Part shown: piece by piece, positions 50,429-60,191 of the stretch
Layout: each line of letters opens with the position of its first letter
How positions within the stretch are numbered: position 1 is the stretch's first letter
DNA from: Kosakonia sp. H02
GTDB lineage: Bacteria; Pseudomonadota; Gammaproteobacteria; Enterobacterales; Enterobacteriaceae
Reading direction: 5' to 3'
Length of the DNA stretch: 64,000 nt
Assembly (NCBI GenBank): GCA_030704225.1
Contig: CP131915.1
Span: forward strand, 682,001 to 746,000
Translations under genes and position numbers: made by a program
Notes under the pieces: generated by a model
Seen by the model: the letters and a program-made list of their open reading frames with translations, nothing else
The model's database searches: none
Told to the model about the DNA's origin: nothing

Positions 50429-51328
50429 ATGTTAGACAACTCGCGCTTACGCATAGCTATTCAGAAATCAGGCCGCCTGAGTGATGACTCACGCGAATTG
50501 CTGGCCCGCTGCGGCATTAAGATCAACCTGCACACCCAGCGTTTGATTGCCCTGGCGGAAAATATGCCGATCGATATTCTGCGCGTACGTGATGATGACA
50601 TTCCAGGCCTGGTGATGGATGGCGTGGTTGACCTGGGCATTATCGGCGAAAACGTCTTAGAAGAAGAGTTACTGACCCGCCGTGCGCAGGGCGAAGATCC
50701 GCGTTACTTCACGCTGCGTCGCCTTGATTTTGGCGGTTGCCGCCTATCGCTGGCAACCCCGGTTGATGAAGCATGGGATGGCCCGCTGGCGCTGGACGGG
50801 AAACGCATTGCCACCTCTTACCCGCACCTGCTGAAACGCTATCTGGATCAGAAAGGCGTCTCTTTTAAATCCTGTTTGTTAAATGGTTCGGTTGAAGTGG
50901 CTCCACGCGCCGGTCTGGCCGATGCGATTTGCGACCTGGTATCCACCGGTGCCACTCTTGAAGCCAACGGCCTGCGCGAAGTGGAAGTGATTTACCGCTC
51001 GAAAGCGTGCCTCATTCAGCGCGACGGCGAAATGACCGGGGCCAAACAGCAACTGATCGACAAACTGCTGACCCGTATTCAGGGCGTGATTCAGGCGCGT
51101 GAGTCGAAATACATCATGATGCATGCACCGAGCGAGCGTCTGGACGAGGTGATTGCCTTGCTGCCAGGCGCTGAACGTCCGACCATTCTGCCGCTGGCGG
51201 GCGATCAGCAGCGTGTGGCGATGCATATGGTGAGCAGCGAAACACTGTTCTGGGAAACCATGGAAAAACTGAAAGCCCTCGGCGCGAGTTCCATTCTGGT
51301 GCTGCCGATTGAGAAGATGATGGAGTAA
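50429..51328 (+). CDS. hisG: ATP phosphoribosyltransferase
   Basis: HisG condenses ATP with PRPP, the first and feedback-inhibited step of histidine synthesis. The 299-aa long-form protein starts at 50429 (MLDNSRLRIAIQKSGRLSDD) after AGAGGAAAA; the open frame from 50312 covers the attenuator and is not used. The C-terminal regulatory domain that binds histidine is present. Confidence 0.97.
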   Translation: MLDNSRLRIAIQKSGRLSDDSRELLARCGIKINLHTQRLIALAENMPIDILRVRDDDIPGLVMDGVVDLGIIGENVLEEELLTRRAQGEDPRYFTLRRLDFGGCRLSLATPVDEAWDGPLALDGKRIATSYPHLLKRYLDQKGVSFKSCLLNGSVEVAPRAGLADAICDLVSTGATLEANGLREVEVIYRSKACLIQRDGEMTGAKQQLIDKLLTRIQGVIQARESKYIMMHAPSERLDEVIALLPGAERPTILPLAGDQQRVAMHMVSSETLFWETMEKLKALGASSILVLPIEKMME

Positions 51329-51340
51329 AGCGCAGCGATT

Positions 51341-51374
51341 GCCGGATGGCGGCTTCGCCTTACCCGGCCTACGG
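51341..51374 (+). repeat. REP-type palindrome between hisG and hisD
   Basis: GCCGGATGGCGGCTTCGCC followed by TTACCCGGCCTACGG forms the imperfect palindrome typical of enterobacterial REP elements. REP sequences are known in this intercistronic position in E. coli and Salmonella, where they affect mRNA stability. Confidence 0.85.
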
Positions 51375-51403
51375 TCCCGTCAGGCATATAAAGGAAAAAG
51401 ATT

Positions 51404-52708
51404 ATGAGCTTTAACACCATCATCGACTGGAACAGCTGTAGCGAAGAGCAGCAACGCGCCCTGCTGATGCGCCCGGCGATTTCCGCATCAGAGAGTATTA
51501 CCCGCACGGTAGTTGAGATCCTCGATACGGTAAAAGCGCGCGGCGACAATGCGCTGCGCGAGTACAGCGCAAAATTCGATAAAACCGAGGTCGATGCGCT
51601 GAAAGTGACCGCGCAAGAAATTGCAGACGCCAGCGCCCGCCTGAATGATGAGATCAAACAGGCGATGGCGGTGGCGGTGAAGAACATCGACACGTTCCAC
51701 ACGGCGCAAAAATTGCAGACCATCGATGTGGAAACCCTGCCCGGCGTACGCTGCCAGCAAGTGACCCGCCCGATTGCCTCGGTCGGCCTCTATATTCCTG
51801 GCGGCTCCGCGCCGCTCTTCTCCACGGTGTTGATGCTGGCAACCCCGGCACGCATTGCCGGTTGCCAGAAAGTGGTGCTCTGTTCACCGCCGCCGATTGC
51901 CGATGAAATTCTCTACGCCGCGCAACTTTGTGGCGTGCAGGAGATCTTTAAAGTCGGCGGTGCACAGGCGATTGCCGCCCTGGCTTTTGGTACCGAGTCC
52001 GTGGCGAAAGTCGACAAAATCTTCGGGCCAGGCAACGCCTTTGTGACCGAGGCAAAACGCCAGGTCAGCCAGCGTCTGGACGGTGCGGCCATTGATATGC
52101 CGGCTGGCCCGTCTGAAGTGCTGGTGATTGCCGATAGCGGCGCAACCCCGGATTTTGTCGCCTCGGATTTGTTATCCCAGGCGGAACACGGCCCGGATTC
52201 GCAGGTCATTTTGCTGACGCCGGATAACAGCATGGCGTCACGCGTGGCGCAAGCCGTCGAACGCCAGTTAGCCGATTTACCTCGCGCAGAAACCGCCCGC
52301 CAGGCGCTCTCGGCCAGCCGCCTGATTGTGGCGCGCGATCTGGCGCAGTGCGTGGCGATTTCCAATCAATATGGCCCGGAACACCTGATTATTCAGACCC
52401 GCGATGCCCGCTCGCTGGTAGAAAGCATCACCAGCGCAGGCTCCGTGTTCCTTGGCGACTGGTCGCCGGAATCCGCTGGCGATTACGCCTCCGGCACCAA
52501 TCACGTTTTACCGACTTACGGCTACACCGCCACCTGCTCGAGCCTCGGTCTGGCAGATTTTCAGAAACGCATGACGGTGCAGGAACTTTCGCGCGAGGGT
52601 TTTGCGCGCCTTGCAAGCACCATTGAAACGCTGGCGGCGGCGGAACGTCTGACCGCCCATAAAAACGCCGTTACCCTGCGCGTCAAGGCGCTGAAGGAGC
52701 AAGCATGA
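51404..52708 (+). CDS. hisD: Histidinol dehydrogenase
   Basis: HisD oxidises histidinol to histidine in two NAD+-dependent steps. The 434-aa zinc enzyme shows PGGSAPLFSTVLMLATPARIA, FGPGNAFVTEAKRQV, DMPAGPSEVLVIAD, AEHGPDSQ and the C-terminal GTNHVLPTYG. The stop overlaps the start of hisC (ATGA). Confidence 0.97.
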   Translation: MSFNTIIDWNSCSEEQQRALLMRPAISASESITRTVVEILDTVKARGDNALREYSAKFDKTEVDALKVTAQEIADASARLNDEIKQAMAVAVKNIDTFHTAQKLQTIDVETLPGVRCQQVTRPIASVGLYIPGGSAPLFSTVLMLATPARIAGCQKVVLCSPPPIADEILYAAQLCGVQEIFKVGGAQAIAALAFGTESVAKVDKIFGPGNAFVTEAKRQVSQRLDGAAIDMPAGPSEVLVIADSGATPDFVASDLLSQAEHGPDSQVILLTPDNSMASRVAQAVERQLADLPRAETARQALSASRLIVARDLAQCVAISNQYGPEHLIIQTRDARSLVESITSAGSVFLGDWSPESAGDYASGTNHVLPTYGYTATCSSLGLADFQKRMTVQELSREGFARLASTIETLAAAERLTAHKNAVTLRVKALKEQA

Positions 52709-53766
52709 GCATTGAAGATCTGGCGCGCAAAAATGTGCGCGAACTGACGCCTTACCAGTCTGCCCGCCGTCTTGGCGGCAAAGGGGATGTCTGGCTGAAT
52801 GCCAATGAATTCCCGACGGCGGTCGCCTTTGACCTGACGCAACAGTCACTGAACCGCTACCCGGAGTGTCAGCCGAAAGCGGTGATTGAAAACTACGCTC
52901 AGTATGCGGGCCTGAAACCGCAGCAGGTGCTGACCTGCCGCGGCGCGGATGAAGGCATAGAATTACTGATCCGGGCGTTCTGCGAACCGGGCCAGGATGC
53001 GGTGCTGTTTTGCCCGCCGACCTACGGCATGTACAGCGTTAGCGCCGAAACCTTCGGTGTGGAATATCGCACGGTATTTGCCCGTGAAGACTGGCAACTG
53101 GATTTGCAGGGCATCGCCGACAAACTCGACGGCGTTAAGCTGGTGTATGTGTGCAGCCCCAACAACCCGACCGGGCAAATCATCAATCCGCAGGATATAC
53201 GCGCCTTGCTGGAGATGACGCGCGGCAAGGCGATTGTTGTTGCCGATGAAGCCTATATTGAGTTCTGCCCGCAGGCGACGCTGGCAGGCTGGCTGAGTGA
53301 ATATCCGCATCTGGTTATTTTGCGCACCCTGTCAAAAGCCTTTGCGCTGGCAGGCCTGCGCTGCGGTTTTACCCTCGCCAATGAAGAGGTGATTAACCTG
53401 CTGTTGAAAGTGATCGCCCCTTACCCGCTTTCCACGCCGGTGGCAGATATCGCCGCGCAGGCGCTCAGCCCGCAGGGGATTGTGGCGATGCGCGAGCGGG
53501 TGGCGCAGATCCTTGCCGAGCGGCAGTATCTGGTTAGCGCGTTACGGGAAATCGCCTGCGTTGAACAGGTATTCGACTCAGAAACCAACTATATTCTTGT
53601 GCGCTTTACCGCATCGAGTGCGGTGTTTAAGTCATTGTGGGATCAGGGCATTATCCTGAGAGACCAGAACAAGCAACCCTCTTTAAGCGGCTGTCTGCGC
53701 ATCACCATCGGCACCCGTGAAGAGAGCCAGCGCGTCATCGACGCTTTACGTGCGGAGCAAGTATGA
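52705..53766 (+). CDS. hisC: Histidinol-phosphate aminotransferase
   Basis: HisC transaminates imidazole acetol phosphate with glutamate, using PLP. The 353-aa class I/II aminotransferase has SPNNPTGQII, VVADEAYIEF and the PLP-lysine motif LRTLSKAFALAGLRCGF. It overlaps hisD and hisB by 4 bases each. Confidence 0.97.
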   Translation: MSIEDLARKNVRELTPYQSARRLGGKGDVWLNANEFPTAVAFDLTQQSLNRYPECQPKAVIENYAQYAGLKPQQVLTCRGADEGIELLIRAFCEPGQDAVLFCPPTYGMYSVSAETFGVEYRTVFAREDWQLDLQGIADKLDGVKLVYVCSPNNPTGQIINPQDIRALLEMTRGKAIVVADEAYIEFCPQATLAGWLSEYPHLVILRTLSKAFALAGLRCGFTLANEEVINLLLKVIAPYPLSTPVADIAAQALSPQGIVAMRERVAQILAERQYLVSALREIACVEQVFDSETNYILVRFTASSAVFKSLWDQGIILRDQNKQPSLSGCLRITIGTREESQRVIDALRAEQV

Positions 53767-54830
53767 GCCAGAAGTACCTGTTTATTGACCGTGACGGAAC
53801 ACTGATTTCCGAGCCGCCAACTGACTTTCAGGTGGATAAATTCGACAAGCTGGCCTTTGAGCCAGCGGTGATCCCGGTGCTGCTGACCTTGCAAAAAGCG
53901 GGTTACAAACTGGTGATGATCACCAATCAGGACGGTCTGGGCACCAGCAGCTTCCCGCAGGCAGATTTTGATGGCCCGCATAACCTGATGATGCAGATCT
54001 TCACCTCGCAGGGCATTTCGTTTGAAGAGGTGCTGATCTGCCCGCACCTGCCAGCCGATGCCTGCGATTGCCGCAAGCCAAAAGTGAAGATGGTCGAGCG
54101 CTGGCTTGAAGACGGCGCGCTGGATCGCGCCAACAGCTACGTTATTGGCGATCGCGCGACCGACATTGAACTGGCGAACAACATGGCGATTGGCGGTTTG
54201 CGCTACAACCGCGAGACGCTGAACTGGGCCATGATCGGCGAGCAGCTTACCCGCCGCGACCGTTACGCGCATGTGGAGCGCAACACCAAAGAGACGCAGA
54301 TTGACGTTAAAGTGTGGCTCGATCGCGAAGGCGGTAGCAAGATCAACACCGGTGTCGGTTTCTTCGACCATATGCTGGATCAAATCGCCACCCATGGCGG
54401 TTTTCGTATGGAAATTGCGGTGAAAGGCGATCTCTATATCGACGATCACCATACCGTGGAAGATACCGGCCTGGCGCTGGGTGAAGCCCTGAAACTGGCG
54501 CTTGGCGACAAACGCGGCATTAACCGGTTTGGCTTTGTGCTGCCGATGGACGAGTGCCTGGCTCGCTGCGCAATGGACATTTCTGGTCGCCCGCACCTTG
54601 AATATAAAGCCGAATTTACCTATCAGCGCGTCGGCGATTTGAGCACCGAAATGGTCGAGCATTTTTTCCGCTCGCTCTCTTACACCATGGCGCTGACGCT
54701 GCACCTGAAAACCAAAGGCAAAAACGACCACCACCGCGTGGAGAGCCTGTTTAAAGCGTTTGGCCGTACGCTGCGCCAGGCGATCCGCGTGGAAGGCGAT
54801 ACCCTTCCCTCCTCAAAAGGAGTGCTGTGA
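53763..54830 (+). CDS. hisB: Bifunctional histidinol-phosphatase / imidazoleglycerol-phosphate dehydratase
   Basis: HisB carries out two steps of the pathway. The N-terminal HAD-type phosphatase (about 1-165) has FIDRDGTL with Asp9 and Asp11 and a zinc-binding CPHLPADACDCRKPK loop. The C-terminal dehydratase domain has VGFFDHMLDQIATHGG, DDHHTVEDTG and KNDHHRVESLFKAFGR, whose histidines bind Mn. Length 355 aa. Confidence 0.97.
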   Translation: MSQKYLFIDRDGTLISEPPTDFQVDKFDKLAFEPAVIPVLLTLQKAGYKLVMITNQDGLGTSSFPQADFDGPHNLMMQIFTSQGISFEEVLICPHLPADACDCRKPKVKMVERWLEDGALDRANSYVIGDRATDIELANNMAIGGLRYNRETLNWAMIGEQLTRRDRYAHVERNTKETQIDVKVWLDREGGSKINTGVGFFDHMLDQIATHGGFRMEIAVKGDLYIDDHHTVEDTGLALGEALKLALGDKRGINRFGFVLPMDECLARCAMDISGRPHLEYKAEFTYQRVGDLSTEMVEHFFRSLSYTMALTLHLKTKGKNDHHRVESLFKAFGRTLRQAIRVEGDTLPSSKGVL

Positions 54831-55420
54831 TGAATGTGGTGATCCTTGATACCGGCTGCGCCAATCTCAACTCGGTGAAATCTGCCATCGCGCGCCACGG
54901 CTACGATCCGCTGGTAAGCCGCGATCCGGATGTGGTGCTGCGCGCCGACAAACTGTTTCTGCCGGGCGTGGGGACTGCGCAAGCGGCGATGGATCAACTG
55001 CGCGAGCGCGATTTGATTGAATTAGTCAAAGCCTGCACACAACCGGTGCTCGGTATCTGCCTCGGTATGCAACTGCTCGGGCGTTTTAGCGAAGAGACGC
55101 GCGGCGTGGATCTGCTGGGCATCATCAATGAAGATGTGCCGAAAATGAAAGATGTCGGCCTGCCGCTGCCGCATATGGGCTGGAACCAGGTTTACCCGAA
55201 AGCGGGCCATCGCCTGTTTCAGGGCATTGAGGATGGCGCGTATTTCTACTTTGTCCACAGCTACGCGATGCCGGTGAATGCCAGCACCATCGCCCGCTGC
55301 GATTACGGCGAACCCTTCACCGCCGCCGTGCAGAAAGACAATTTCTATGGCGTGCAGTTTCACCCGGAACGCTCCGGTCGCGCGGGTGCGCTGTTGCTGA
55401 AAAATTTCCTGGAGATGTGA
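54830..55420 (+). CDS. hisH: Imidazole glycerol phosphate synthase, glutaminase subunit
   Basis: HisH releases ammonia from glutamine and channels it to HisF. The ATG at 54830 overlaps the hisB stop (TGATG) and gives 196 aa, starting MNVVILDTGCANLNSVKSAI; a GTG three bases earlier is also in frame. The triad is visible: Cys77 in GICLGMQLLG and His/Glu in QFHPERSG. Confidence 0.96.
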   Translation: MNVVILDTGCANLNSVKSAIARHGYDPLVSRDPDVVLRADKLFLPGVGTAQAAMDQLRERDLIELVKACTQPVLGICLGMQLLGRFSEETRGVDLLGIINEDVPKMKDVGLPLPHMGWNQVYPKAGHRLFQGIEDGAYFYFVHSYAMPVNASTIARCDYGEPFTAAVQKDNFYGVQFHPERSGRAGALLLKNFLEM

Positions 55421-56157
55421 TGATTATTCCGGCTTTAGATTTGATCGACGGCACCGTCGTGCGTCTCCATCAGGGCGATTACGCCCAACAGCGGGATTAC
55501 GGCAACGACCCGCTGCCGCGTTTGCAGGATTACGCCGCCCAGGGCGCGCAAGTGCTGCACCTGGTGGATTTAACCGGCGCGAAAGATCCGGCGCGTCGCC
55601 AGATCCCGCTGCTGAAAACACTGGTGGCGGGTGTGAATGTGCCGGTACAGGTTGGCGGTGGCGTGCGCACAGAAGAGGATGTTGCCGCCCTGCTGGATGC
55701 CGGTGTTGCCCGCGTGGTGATTGGCTCCACGGCTGTGACATCCCCTGAAATGGTGAAAGGCTGGTTTAGCCGCTTTGGCGCAGACAAACTGGTGCTGGCG
55801 CTGGATGTGCGTATTGATGACCAGGGTACTAAACAGGTGGCCATCAGCGGCTGGCAGGAGAACTCCGGTGTGACGCTTGACGCGCTGGTCGACACCTATC
55901 TCACCGTTGGGCTGCAACATGTGTTGTGCACTGATATTTCTCGCGACGGCACGCTCGCAGGCTCAAATGTGTCGCTGTACGAAGAGATTGGTGCGCGTTG
56001 GCCGCAGGTTGCGTTCCAGTCTTCCGGCGGTATTGGCGATTTGCATGACATTGCCGCCCTGCGCGGCACCGGTGTGCGCGGCGTGATTGTCGGGCGCGCG
56101 CTGCTGGAAGGTAAATTCACTGTGAAGGAGGCCATTCAATGCTGGCAAAACGGATAA
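55420..56157 (+). CDS. hisA: ProFAR isomerase (phosphoribosylformimino-AICAR-P isomerase)
   Basis: HisA isomerises the aminoaldose to an aminoketose by an Amadori rearrangement. The ATG at 55420 overlaps the hisH stop (TGATG) and gives 245 aa. The half-barrel motifs MIIPALDLIDGTVVRL (with the catalytic Asp8), QVGGGVRTEED and TDISRDGTLAGSN are present. Confidence 0.96.
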   Translation: MIIPALDLIDGTVVRLHQGDYAQQRDYGNDPLPRLQDYAAQGAQVLHLVDLTGAKDPARRQIPLLKTLVAGVNVPVQVGGGVRTEEDVAALLDAGVARVVIGSTAVTSPEMVKGWFSRFGADKLVLALDVRIDDQGTKQVAISGWQENSGVTLDALVDTYLTVGLQHVLCTDISRDGTLAGSNVSLYEEIGARWPQVAFQSSGGIGDLHDIAALRGTGVRGVIVGRALLEGKFTVKEAIQCWQNG

Positions 56158-56915
56158 TCCCTTGTCTTGATGTGCGTGATGGCCTGGTGGTGAAAGGCGT
56201 GCAGTTTCGCAATCACGAAATCATCGGCGATATTGTGCCGCTGGCAAAACGCTACGCCGAAGAAGGCGCAGATGAACTGGTGTTTTACGATATCACCGCC
56301 TCCAGCGATGGCCGCGTCGTGGATAAAAGCTGGGTGTCGCGCGTGGCAGAAGTGATTGATATTCCCTTCTGCGTGGCGGGCGGGATTAAGTCTGCGGAAG
56401 ACGCCGCAAAAATTCTCTCTTTCGGCGCGGATAAAATCTCCATCAACTCCCCGGCGCTGGCGGATCCTGAGTTGATTACCCGGCTGGCGGACCGCTTTGG
56501 CGTGCAGTGCATTGTGGTCGGCATTGATACCTGGTTTGACGCCGACACGGGCAAATATCACGTTAATCAATATACCGGCGATGAGAGCCGCACCCGCGTA
56601 ACGCAGTGGGAAACGCTGGACTGGGTGCAGGAAGTGCAAAAACGCGGTGCCGGGGAAATTGTGTTGAATATGATGAACCAGGACGGCGTGCGTAACGGGT
56701 ACGATCTTGAGCAACTGAAAAAAGTACGCGCGGTTTGCCATGTTCCGCTCATTGCCTCTGGCGGCGCGGGTACGATGGAACATTTCCTCGACGCCTTCCG
56801 CGATGCCGATGTCGACGGCGCGCTGGCCGCGTCGGTGTTCCACAAGCAGATTATTAATATTGGTGAATTAAAAGCGTACCTGGCAGGCCAGGGCGTGGAG
56901 ATCAGGGTATGTTAA
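56139..56915 (+). CDS. hisF: Imidazole glycerol phosphate synthase, cyclase subunit
   Basis: HisF uses ammonia from HisH to make imidazole glycerol phosphate and AICAR. The 258-aa TIM barrel has IIPCLDVRDGLVVKGVQF (catalytic Asp11), GGIKSAEDAAK and LIASGGAGTMEHF. It overlaps hisA by 19 bases and hisI by 7. Confidence 0.97.
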   Translation: MLAKRIIPCLDVRDGLVVKGVQFRNHEIIGDIVPLAKRYAEEGADELVFYDITASSDGRVVDKSWVSRVAEVIDIPFCVAGGIKSAEDAAKILSFGADKISINSPALADPELITRLADRFGVQCIVVGIDTWFDADTGKYHVNQYTGDESRTRVTQWETLDWVQEVQKRGAGEIVLNMMNQDGVRNGYDLEQLKKVRAVCHVPLIASGGAGTMEHFLDAFRDADVDGALAASVFHKQIINIGELKAYLAGQGVEIRVC

Positions 56916-57520
56916 CAGAGCAACAACTGGCCCAACTGGACTGGGAAAAAACTGACGGACTGCTGCCCGCCGTGGTGCAACATGCGGTTTCCGGCGAAGT
57001 GTTAATGCTGGGATATATGAATGAAGCGGCGCTGGCAAAAACGCTGGAAAGCGGCAAAGTGACCTTTTTCTCCCGCACCAAAGGACGTCTGTGGACCAAA
57101 GGAGAAACCTCCGGTCACTTCCTGAATGTGGTGAATATCGCGCCGGACTGCGATAACGATACGCTGCTGGTGCTGGTTAACCCGATTGGCCCCACCTGCC
57201 ATAAAGGCACTTCAAGCTGCTTTGGCGAGACCAGCCACCAGTGGCTGTTCCTCTATCAGCTTGAAGAACTGCTGGCGGCGCGCAAAACCGCCGACCCGGC
57301 AAGCTCTTATACCGCCAAACTGTATGCCAGCGGCACCAAGCGCATCGCGCAGAAAGTGGGTGAAGAAGGCGTCGAAACAGCCCTGGCGGCAACGGTAAAT
57401 GACCGCGAAGAGTTGACCAATGAAGCGTCGGATTTGATGTATCACCTGCTGGTGCTGTTGCAGGATCAGCAACTGGATTTGACAACGGTCATTGAGAACC
57501 TGCGAAAACGACATAAATAG
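56909..57520 (+). CDS. hisI: Phosphoribosyl-AMP cyclohydrolase / phosphoribosyl-ATP pyrophosphatase
   Basis: HisI (HisIE) catalyses the second and third steps of the pathway. In the 203-aa fusion the N-terminal cyclohydrolase domain (about 1-115) has SRTKGRLWTKGETSGH and zinc cysteines in APDCDND and GPTCHKGTSSCF. The C-terminal pyrophosphatase domain has KVGEEGVETALAA and NEASDLMYHLLVLL. It ends the operon. Confidence 0.97.
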   Translation: MLTEQQLAQLDWEKTDGLLPAVVQHAVSGEVLMLGYMNEAALAKTLESGKVTFFSRTKGRLWTKGETSGHFLNVVNIAPDCDNDTLLVLVNPIGPTCHKGTSSCFGETSHQWLFLYQLEELLAARKTADPASSYTAKLYASGTKRIAQKVGEEGVETALAATVNDREELTNEASDLMYHLLVLLQDQQLDLTTVIENLRKRHK

Positions 57521-57533
57521 CAAGTAGCAGACG

Positions 57534-57563
57534 TAAAAAAACCGGGCAATGCCCGGTTTTTCG
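57534..57563. terminator. Bidirectional terminator between hisI and wzzB
   Basis: AAAAAAACCGGGCAATGCCC and the GGTTTTT that follows form a stem-loop flanked by A and T runs. It can end both the his transcript and the convergent wzzB transcript. Confidence 0.88.
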
Positions 57564-57566
57564 TAT

Positions 57567-58550
57567 TTACGCTTTCGGCTGGTAGCTTCGCAACGCATTT
57601 CGCGTCAGGACAAAACCAGAACCTACAATGGCACCCAGGATAAAGGCCAGAATCACGGTCAACGCCTTACGTGGGCTATCGCGATGAATCGGCAATGTCG
57701 GCTTCATTACATAACGATAGCTGTGGATGCTGTTCGGTTTGATCGAGATGGTCTGCAAATCCAGCAAGTTTTGCCGTGTTTTGTAGTAATCATCAGAGAA
57801 AACCAGCGGTCGGGAAGACTCATTCTTGATCATCGACTCCAGCGCCGCGCTGCCCAGCAGAAACATCGTGTCCTGCGACACATTTTCCGTTTGCTGCACT
57901 TGGGGAGAGCGCACTTCTGCTTCTTTCGCCACAGCAAGCGCCTGCGAAATTTGTTTGATGCGCAGATCTTTCTGCTCCTGAGCCACTTTTTCCTGCGTGG
58001 AAAGCGACTCAACCAGATCCTGAGCACGCGATTTAATATTGATATTTAAATCAGAAACCAGCTCTTTTGCGATTAACAAATCAATTTTTTGTATATATTC
58101 CGCGAGCTTTCGCTGCGCCTCTTTTGCTGAAGACCCCTGATAAGTGACTTTCAGTGGCAGAGGCTGCCCCTGCACTGCGGTACTGATCGACAGTTTTTCG
58201 GGGATAGTCTGGTTATCCAGAGTTTCAGCGAGGGCGGAAAAAGCGGCATTAAAACGCCCGATAACCCGTTGCTGGGTGCCGTCGATATCAAAATTATTGT
58301 TATTACTTATTACACTCATCGCGCTGGTGTAATCGGCAATTTGCCCGGCATCGGGGGAACTGATCACCGCGACGGAAGTCCATTTCTCTTTTGCAAAAGC
58401 CAGGTAAATACCAGCGATAACCAGGCTGAATACGATAAAGAGAACGACAATCCATTTACCGCGCCAGATTTGCATCAAAACATCAATTAAATCAATTTGC
58501 TCGACGTCATTGCTGTTCCTGATAGTCAGGTCATTTTTTTCGTTTGTCAT
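57567..58550 (-). CDS. wzzB: O-antigen chain-length regulator
   Basis: WzzB sets the modal chain length of Wzx/Wzy-dependent O-antigen. The 327-aa polysaccharide co-polymerase has an N-terminal membrane helix (about 40-60: IVVLFIVFSLVIAGIYLAF), a large periplasmic coiled-coil region and a C-terminal helix (LTVILAFILGAIVGSGFVL) after the proline-rich PTLPIHRDSPRKAL. The ATG at 58550 is chosen; a longer frame to 58574 is unlikely. Its presence predicts a Wzy-type O-antigen. Confidence 0.94.
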   Translation of the reverse strand: MTNEKNDLTIRNSNDVEQIDLIDVLMQIWRGKWIVVLFIVFSLVIAGIYLAFAKEKWTSVAVISSPDAGQIADYTSAMSVISNNNNFDIDGTQQRVIGRFNAAFSALAETLDNQTIPEKLSISTAVQGQPLPLKVTYQGSSAKEAQRKLAEYIQKIDLLIAKELVSDLNINIKSRAQDLVESLSTQEKVAQEQKDLRIKQISQALAVAKEAEVRSPQVQQTENVSQDTMFLLGSAALESMIKNESSRPLVFSDDYYKTRQNLLDLQTISIKPNSIHSYRYVMKPTLPIHRDSPRKALTVILAFILGAIVGSGFVLTRNALRSYQPKA

Positions 58551-58712
58551 AGCTACCCTAAATGAGAAGCGCAAAAAAAGAATTATAGAGCGCGAGTTTA
58601 GCGGTTCGCTTTTTTTTTGCTATAGGATTATGTGTAAATAAATTTCAACGCACAAGATTTGACCATTAGTACGGGTCCAACAGCAAATTGCATGTCTATT
58701 TTTCTCAATGAA

Positions 58713-58736
58713 TAAAAAACGGCCCTTCAGGGCCGC
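58713..58736 (-). terminator. Terminator after ugd
   Basis: CGGCCCT and AGGGCCG (58720-58735) pair around a 2-base loop, and on the minus strand a run of six T residues follows. Confidence 0.88.
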
Positions 58737-58757
58737 TTTGTCGTCTCGTGTTTACAA

Positions 58758-59924
58758 TTAGTCGCTATTAAATAAATCGCGGGTATACACTTTCTCTTCA
58801 ACGTCCGACAGTTCTTGCGCCATGCGGTTTGAGATAATGACATCCGCTTCTTTTTTGAACGCATCAAGGTCACGTACTACGCGCGAATGGAAGAACTCAT
58901 CTTCCTGCATCGCCGGCTCATAAACGATAACCTGCACACCTTTAGCTTTGATACGCTTCATAATCCCCTGAATCGATGATGCGCGGAAGTTATCAGAACC
59001 GCTCTTCATCACCAGACGATAAACGCCCACGACTTTCGGTTTGCGCGCCAGAATGGAATCCGCAATAAAGTCTTTGCGCGTACGGTTGGCATCAACGATG
59101 GCCGAGATGATATTGTTCGGCACGGCTTGATAGTTAGCCAGCAACTGTTTGGTATCTTTCGGCAGGCAGTAACCGCCATAACCGAATGAAGGATTGTTGT
59201 AGTGATTACCAATGCGCGGATCAAGGCAGACACCTTCGATAATCTGGCGGGTGTTAAGCCCCAGACTTTCAGCGTAGCTGTCGAGTTCGTTAAAGTAGGC
59301 CACACGCATTGCCAGATAGGTATTAGCGAACAGTTTGATCGCTTCGGCTTCGGTAGAGTCGGTAAACAGCACCGGGATCTCTTTCTTGATTGCGCCTTCC
59401 TGTAGCAGCCCGGCAAAACGCTCGGCACGCTCAGAGCGCTCGCCAATCACAATACGGGATGGGTGCAGGTTGTCGTACAGCGCTTTGCCTTCACGCAAGA
59501 ACTCTGGCGAAAAGATAACGTTATCAATGCCCAGCGTCTCTTTGATTGACTGGGTGAAACCCACCGGGACGGTGGATTTAATGATCATCACCGCCTGCGG
59601 GTTGATTTCGTGGACATCGCGAATCACCGCTTCTACGCTACTGGTGTTGAAATAGTTGGTTTTCGGATCGTAATCCGTCGGCGTGGCGATAATGACATAA
59701 TCAGCACCGCGATAGGCGTCGTGCTTGTCCGTTGTCGCACGGAAATTCAGCGGCTTATTCTGTAAATACTCCTGGATCTCTTTATCCACGATCGGCGAAA
59801 TCTTCTCATTCAGCATCTCGACTTTGGATTGCACGATATCGAGCGCCACGACCTCATGGTTCTGCGCGATAAGGATCCCGTTTGATAAGCCAACGTATCC
59901 TGTTCCGGAGATTGTTATTTTCAT
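58758..59924 (-). CDS. ugd: UDP-glucose 6-dehydrogenase
   Basis: Ugd oxidises UDP-glucose to UDP-glucuronate, used for capsule, colanic acid and aminoarabinose. The 388-aa protein has the NAD-binding start MKITISGTGYVGLSNGILIA, SPEFLREGKALYDN, and the catalytic cysteine at residue 253 in GYGGYCLPKDTKQL. It lies between wzzB and gnd, the standard order in E. coli and relatives. Confidence 0.96.
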   Translation of the reverse strand: MKITISGTGYVGLSNGILIAQNHEVVALDIVQSKVEMLNEKISPIVDKEIQEYLQNKPLNFRATTDKHDAYRGADYVIIATPTDYDPKTNYFNTSSVEAVIRDVHEINPQAVMIIKSTVPVGFTQSIKETLGIDNVIFSPEFLREGKALYDNLHPSRIVIGERSERAERFAGLLQEGAIKKEIPVLFTDSTEAEAIKLFANTYLAMRVAYFNELDSYAESLGLNTRQIIEGVCLDPRIGNHYNNPSFGYGGYCLPKDTKQLLANYQAVPNNIISAIVDANRTRKDFIADSILARKPKVVGVYRLVMKSGSDNFRASSIQGIMKRIKAKGVQVIVYEPAMQEDEFFHSRVVRDLDAFKKEADVIISNRMAQELSDVEEKVYTRDLFNSD

Positions 59925-60133
59925 TCGATAAGCAACTTTTGTGAGTGTATGAAAGCGGTGATGGCGATCCCATCGCCACCGTTTTATATCAATAACTGTT
60001 GGGGTTTTTACCTCTTCCGTTGAGAAAGTGTCAATAAGACAAATCGCGGGTAAGAAAAGTGTCCAGGTGTGATTTTGCTGGCATTTCTCTGAAAACCGGC
60101 CAGCACTTACCCGATAAAACCACGGTTTCGACG

Positions 60134-60164
60134 AAAAAAAAGCCCGACTGCAACAACCGGGCTT
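60134..60164 (-). terminator. Terminator after gnd
   Basis: AAGCCCGGTTGTTGCAGTCG (minus strand) and the GGCTTTTTTTT that follows form a stem with an eight-T run, 28 bases after the gnd stop. Confidence 0.88.
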
Positions 60165-60191
60165 GTATAAACCAAACGAATGATTATCGGA

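Noticed and set aside
53643..54734. 363-codon open frame on the minus strand opposite hisC/hisB
   Set aside because: Antisense shadow of intact his genes with no recognisable domain.
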